Source: an uncultured Clostridia bacterium (GTDB lineage Bacteria > Bacillota > Clostridia > Oscillospirales > Acutalibacteraceae). From it: a stretch of 10,989 bases of DNA. Positions 8,196 to 10,989 of the stretch are shown here, one piece after another (position 1 is the first letter of the stretch; each line of letters starts with the position of its first letter). Location: positions 1 through 10,989 of the forward strand of contig CANQIG010000046.1 of NCBI GenBank assembly GCA_947623765.1, read 5' to 3'. The translations under genes were made by a program, and so were the position numbers. Under the pieces are notes generated by a model. That model did not search any database and had not been told where the DNA came from. It saw nothing but the letters and a program-made list of their open reading frames with translations.

Positions 8196-9410
8196 TCAGT
8201 CGACTTTGGTCAGCATATCGAGCGTGTTGAAGCGGAGGATGGACAGGAGCGCCGGCACGATCCCGACGACAGCGCAGACGAGGAACAGCCCGCAGACCGC
8301 AAGCGCCTCCCCGGCGGAAAGTCCCGCCGCAAACACCAGTACGGGTGAGGCGAGCGCGCAGCTCAGGATGCAGAGCAGGAACACCGCCGCAAAGAACACC
8401 GCGAACAGCGCCCGCTTCGGGACGCCGAGGGAGTTCGCGACGGCCATGTCTCGCGACGTGCTGCGGAGCACCAGAAAGATCACCAGCGCGGCGAGCCCCG
8501 CGAGCAGCAGCAGGAACGGGACGAAGAAGCTCTGGAACAGCGAGAGGTTCTGCAGGAGCTGTTCCGCCGTTCGGATGAACTGCTCGTCGTCCACGGAGAC
8601 GGTGCTGCCGCCGTACTGACCGGAGGCCTCAGGATTCGCCTCCTGGAAGCCCATCTCCGGCAAGCTCGCCTTGAACGCGTTGAGCCGCATCGGGTCGTCC
8701 AGCGTCGCGGAGGTCGTCCCGTAGGTGAACTCCACCCCGGCGCTCTTTGTCGCCTCCTGCATCCACGCGATCGGCACATACATGGACGTCGGCTCCCCGG
8801 AGGCCGCGAGCGCGTCGAACGTGCCGACCACCGTGAGCTCCACGTCCCCGAGCGGGAGGAAGCTCAGGCCGTTGCTCTTCCGGGAAACCTTGTACATCGG
8901 GAACGTCACGGCATCGCCGAGCGAAAGACCGTGCTCGTCCGCGAAACCCTTGTACACCACGCAGACCGGCTCCGGGCCGCCGCTGAACAGGGACGGGCCG
9001 TACCCGTTTGCATAGGCAAACGAGGGCAGCGCGATCCCGGTCGCTTCTACGCAGTTTGCCCCGGCGATGGACGTGTCCCCGCCGGCAAACGGATCGACCG
9101 CCCGCGCGTCCTCACTGACGGCGCCCGCCGCACTGCTCGTGCAGCGCACGTCGTGCACCCCCGCGGAGGACAGCGCAAAGAACTGGCTCTCCAGAATGTT
9201 CAGGCCGCCCTGCCGCGAGCCGTCCCCGCTGACGATGTGCACCGTGACCGGGAGCTTCTCTGCAAGGTCGTCCAGCGCCGCCTGCGTCGACCGGATGTTG
9301 CGTATGTAGAACGACATACAGATGACCAGCAGCGCGAACAGAACGACGAGCAGAACGCTCCGCATCTTCTTCCGGAAAAGCTCCCATTGGATCTGTTTCA
9401 GGTAAAGCAT
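8196..9410 (-). CDS. Small FtsX/MacB-like ABC transporter permease, first copy
   Basis: First gene of the operon, 404 aa. Helix 1 is at about 18-36 after a basic segment (FRKKMR); the outer domain spans about 37-289; helices 2-4 lie at about 290-315, 331-360 and 367-392. Between helices 2 and 3 sits RSTSRDMAVANSLGVPKR, the FtsX-type cytoplasmic coupling segment. The ATG at 9410 is preferred: AAGGA at 9421-9425 is 10 nt upstream, whereas the in-frame GTG at 9419 would be only 1 nt from it. The stop is 20 nt before the ATPase start. It is a paralogue of the gene at 4321-5550. The family is clear, but the substrate is not. An antimicrobial-peptide type (BceAB) is less likely because that type normally has one permease of about 650 aa with ten helices. 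Confidence 0.9.
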   Translation of the reverse strand: MLYLKQIQWELFRKKMRSVLLVVLFALLVICMSFYIRNIRSTQAALDDLAEKLPVTVHIVSGDGSRQGGLNILESQFFALSSAGVHDVRCTSSAAGAVSEDARAVDPFAGGDTSIAGANCVEATGIALPSFAYANGYGPSLFSGGPEPVCVVYKGFADEHGLSLGDAVTFPMYKVSRKSNGLSFLPLGDVELTVVGTFDALAASGEPTSMYVPIAWMQEATKSAGVEFTYGTTSATLDDPMRLNAFKASLPEMGFQEANPEASGQYGGSTVSVDDEQFIRTAEQLLQNLSLFQSFFVPFLLLLAGLAALVIFLVLRSTSRDMAVANSLGVPKRALFAVFFAAVFLLCILSCALASPVLVFAAGLSAGEALAVCGLFLVCAVVGIVPALLSILRFNTLDMLTKVD

Positions 9411-9557
9411 TGGCCTCACTTCCTTTTGATGTATTGCGTCCGCCTCCCGGGCCGTCCGGTACGGCGCATAACTTTGCGCTGTGCCGAAACCGGGCTTTGG
9501 CGGCAGAATTTTGGGTCGAAACGACTGTCCGCTTGCGCAGGAGCCGCCTTCTCCATC

Positions 9558-9588
9558 AGTATAGCATAACCCCCCCCCGAAAAGTAAA
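9558..9588 (-). promoter_or_regulatory. Likely promoter of the ABC operon with a G9 spacer run
   Basis: Read on the - strand: TTTACT (9588-9583, four of six consensus bases), then a 19-nt spacer containing nine G in a row (9578-9570), then TATACT (9563-9558, five of six) directly preceded by TGC, an extended -10. Transcription would start near 9551 and give a leader of about 140 nt before the ATG at 9410. This is the best-matching promoter upstream of the operon. The spacer is 2 nt longer than the usual 17. Confidence 0.5.
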
Positions 9589-9610
9589 GGGATATGTTCA
9601 AAATATTTCC

Positions 9611-9631
9611 ACGGTTTTCAACCGTTTTTTT
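9611..9631 (+). terminator. Short dyad ACGGTT/AACCGT followed by T7
   Basis: A perfect 6-bp stem with a TTC loop (9611-9625) followed by seven T on the + strand has the form of a weak intrinsic terminator, but no + strand gene precedes it. It also lies about 23 bp upstream of the putative -35 of the - strand operon, where a regulator could bind the dyad. Which of the two roles applies cannot be decided from sequence. Confidence 0.35.
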
Positions 9632-9866
9632 GGGGTTCTGCGCGGCGTGTTTCCGTGCGTCGGAAAACGGCAAACTGCCTCTGATACAGTATGGCACAAA
9701 ACGCCCGTTCGTGCGGAAGTTGTGTCTCAAATGCTGGAATCTTGTGCCTGAAAGGCGGTTTTGGGACTGACGGAAGCGGGGCGCAGAACGGCGCGGAAAA
9801 CGCAGACCGGGAGAGGGCGTAATCTCCCACTGTTCAGTGTACCATACCGCCCGGAAAAGGAAAAGC

Positions 9867-9920
9867 GACCGGCTGAAATTTTTGCAAAAATTTTGCATGG
9901 ATTTCAGCCGGTCTTCTTTT
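9867..9920. terminator. 13-bp perfect inverted repeat with T-rich flank
   Basis: Arms GACCGGCTGAAAT (9867-9879) and ATTTCAGCCGGTC (9901-9913) enclose 21 nt that contain a second near-palindrome (TGCAAAA/TTTTGCA at 9883-9897). TTCTTTT follows on the + strand, and a T-rich run (GCTTTTCCTTTT) follows on the - strand. It fits a bidirectional terminator, or the end of the structured segment to its right. The small - strand frame ending at 9904 stops inside it. Confidence 0.5.
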
Positions 9921-10006
9921 CCGTGGAGGTTTTTCGATGCCACATTTCGGATCTCAGCTCCAAGGCTGCGTCCGCCAATGCGATCAGCGGCATGTATCCT
10001 GCCGCG

Positions 10007-10321
10007 TCACACCCGATGTCCCTCCAATGTCCCTCCAAAAGTGGCGGGTAAAGCGAGAAAAATTGCCGCGTCCCTCCGATTTTCGAGGCGCGCGGCATAG
10101 TCAAAGCCCTGAATGAGCATATAATACGGACATCGCCCCATAAGGGGCTCCTCCTGCGACCCGTAAACGGGTCTCTCTATCCTCTGTAAGCCGTCTCGAA
10201 ACAGAAAAAAGTTTTTCCCTTCGCCCTCGGTGTACTGCTGCATAATTAACTCAGCAGTATCAAAATAGATGATTTGCCAAGGCTTTTTTATCGCCCCTAG
10301 TCGAACTAGGGGTTGTTTCAT
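10007..10321 (-). CDS. Small unrecognised reading frame, doubtful, possibly frame-broken
   Basis: A 104-aa frame starting MKQPLVRL and ending in GTLEGHRV. I do not recognise it. No ribosome binding site precedes the ATG, and the frame is open further upstream, so the start is uncertain. Its middle (IYFDTAELIMQQYTEGEG, RPVYGSQEEPLMGRCPYY) looks protein-like, yet two perfect hairpins (10135-10148 and 10158-10173) lie within its coding bases, which is unusual for a gene. It crosses the 11-bp tandem repeat near its 3' end. With one more repeat unit it would join a second - strand frame that ends at 9904 (DIGCDAAGYMPLIALADAAL). It may be a decayed gene, part of a repeated element, or chance. Confidence 0.25.
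   Translation of the reverse strand: MKQPLVRLGAIKKPWQIIYFDTAELIMQQYTEGEGKNFFLFRDGLQRIERPVYGSQEEPLMGRCPYYMLIQGFDYAARLENRRDAAIFLALPATFGGTLEGHRV
10016..10037. repeat. Tandem duplication of an 11-bp unit
   Basis: ATGTCCCTCCA occurs twice back to back with no mismatch (10016-10026 and 10027-10037). Eleven is not a multiple of three, so any change in copy number shifts the reading frame across it. Confidence 0.9.
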
Positions 10322-10587
10322 GCTGAAAGCGACAGTCAGGACTCCCGGCGAAGCCGGTGGCTCGAAGCCGTTGGCTTGGGAAAGCCCTGAAAGGGCCTGT
10401 TGTCGGCACGCACCGAAAGACGCATTGTGAATGGTTTGCCGCTTGCATCACTCGCCCCGCCGCCCATAAATGGGAAATTCCCGTGCCCTTAGGGGTTTTT
10501 CTGAATGGCGAACCGCGCAAGTTTCTTTCCGCGCTTCGCTCGATGCTTGCGGCGAAAGCGTTTCTACACGCACCGGCAGAGCCGGTG
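10135..10587. repeat. Dense cluster of short perfect hairpins
   Basis: About 450 bp hold at least eight perfect inverted repeats with loops of 2-4 nt: GCCCC/GGGGC (10135-10148, loop ATAA), GACCCG/CGGGTC (10158-10173, loop TAAA), CCCCTAGT/ACTAGGGG (10294-10312), CCGGC/GCCGG (10345-10357), GGCT/AGCC overlapping AAGCC/GGCTT (10359-10377), GCCCT/AGGGC (10384-10396), CCCAT/ATGGG (10463-10474) and CACCGGC/GCCGGTG (10571-10587). A further 8-bp stem with an 11-nt loop (TACTGCTG/CAGCAGTA) is at 10233-10259. Most arms begin with C runs. No gene with a ribosome binding site was found here. It could be a structured RNA, a non-autonomous repeat element, or both. Confidence 0.6.
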
Positions 10588-10619
10588 GTTGTTTTCTCGC
10601 TAAAGCATACAAAGCAATT

Positions 10620-10643
10620 GGCGCCCGGCCGAAGCCGGGCGCC
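10620..10643 (-). terminator. Strong UUCG hairpin after the surface-protein gene
   Basis: A perfect 10-bp GC-rich stem (arm GGCGCCCGGC) closed on the - strand by the very stable UUCG loop starts about 20 nt after the stop codon at 10662. The following tract (CAATTGCTTTG) is only partly T-rich. It probably ends the surface-protein transcript and protects its 3' end. Confidence 0.65.
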
Positions 10644-10661
10644 ATTTCTGCTTACTCTCAA

Positions 10662-10989
10662 TTACTTCTTGCGGTTGGAGCGCTTCGCACGCACCGCGCC
10701 GACGCCGATCACGGCAGCCGCCGCGCCGAGCAGTACGACCGCACCGGCCACATCGTCCGCACCGGTCGGAGTCGCAAGCGGGTTGTTCTGCGAAGCAGTG
10801 CCCTGCGTACCCGGGTTCCACGTGCCTCCGGAAGGACCGGGATAGATGGGACGACTGGGCGCACTAGGCCACGCCGCAGTTGTTGCAAGAGGAATGGGCG
10901 CGTGCTGCGTTTCGGGCTGTGAGGAAATAAAAATTTCCGCTGCCGACAAATATTTCGAGCTTGGAGGACACAGATTCACTGAGGATTCA
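10662..10989 (-). CDS. C-terminal end of a sortase-anchored surface protein (5' partial)
   Basis: The frame is open to the window edge, so the start is outside; a GTG at 10979 has no ribosome binding site and is not taken as the start. The visible part, about 109 residues, has a Pro/Gly/Ser/Thr-rich spacer (YPGPSGGTWNPGTQG), then NPLATPTGADD, a hydrophobic helix (VAGAVVLLGAAAAVIGVGAV) and a basic tail (RAKRSNRKK). This order of TG motif, helix and positive tail is the cell-wall sorting signal that sortases cut between T and G. TPTGA replaces the classical LPXTG; NPxTGAxD-like variants are seen in clostridia. The functional domain lies beyond the window and no sortase gene is visible here. A plain single-pass membrane tail is the alternative. 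Confidence 0.7.
   Translation of the reverse strand, partial: ESSVNLCPPSSKYLSAAEIFISSQPETQHAPIPLATTAAWPSAPSRPIYPGPSGGTWNPGTQGTASQNNPLATPTGADDVAGAVVLLGAAAAVIGVGAVRAKRSNRKK

Noticed and set aside
2313..9410. BceAB-type peptide-resistance transporter
   Set aside because: BceB permeases have ten helices in one protein and usually a neighbouring two-component system; here each permease has four helices and no such system is visible.
9416..9943. A 175-codon - strand frame across the operon's upstream region
   Set aside because: It covers the putative promoter and the inverted repeat, has no ribosome binding site or family resemblance, and has a composition typical of chance translation.
10486..10500. 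GCCC-TTA-GGGG followed by TTTTT as a terminator
   Set aside because: The stem is at most 4 bp, no + strand gene precedes it, and it is better seen as one member of the hairpin cluster.
10135..10643. CRISPR array
   Set aside because: The hairpins differ in sequence and spacing, and there is no repeated unit with unique spacers.
10260..10661. A 133-codon - strand frame across the hairpin cluster
   Set aside because: It consists of translated hairpins, lacks a start signal and resembles no known family.

Overview
The window looks like a high-GC member of the Clostridia (Oscillospiraceae/Ruminococcaceae type, gut or rumen). The clues are AGGAGG-like ribosome binding sites, a sortase-type C-terminal anchor with no outer-membrane genes, and a GH3 beta-glucosidase whose two domains are swapped in the order reported for some rumen clostridia. 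This assignment is inferred, not proven.

Left part (1-2181, + strand): the 3' part of a circularly permuted glycoside hydrolase family 3 gene whose start lies outside the window. It converges on the next operon, and a T-flanked hairpin at about 2192-2224 can serve both strands.

Centre (2313-9410, - strand): five tightly packed genes read from right to left: small FtsX/MacB-like permease, ABC ATPase, large permease, second small permease, second large permease. The two small permeases are paralogues, and so are the two large ones. One ATPase therefore appears to serve two permease pairs. ATPase and first large permease overlap by 4 bp (ATGA) and the other junctions are 13-34 nt, which suggests one transcript. 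No periplasmic adaptor, two-component system or other regulator is visible, so the substrate is unknown. Export, lipoprotein or peptide handling, or antimicrobial resistance are all possible. The likely promoter, an extended -10 about 140 nt upstream, carries a run of nine G in its spacer.

Right part (9411-10661): about 1.25 kb without a convincing gene but rich in structure. It holds a small dyad followed by T7, a 13-bp inverted repeat, an 11-bp tandem duplication, and about 450 bp densely packed with short perfect hairpins. One low-confidence small reading frame runs through it on the - strand.

Right edge (10662-10989, - strand): the C-terminal end of a surface protein with a PTGADD-type sorting signal, followed by a strong hairpin with a UUCG loop acting as terminator.
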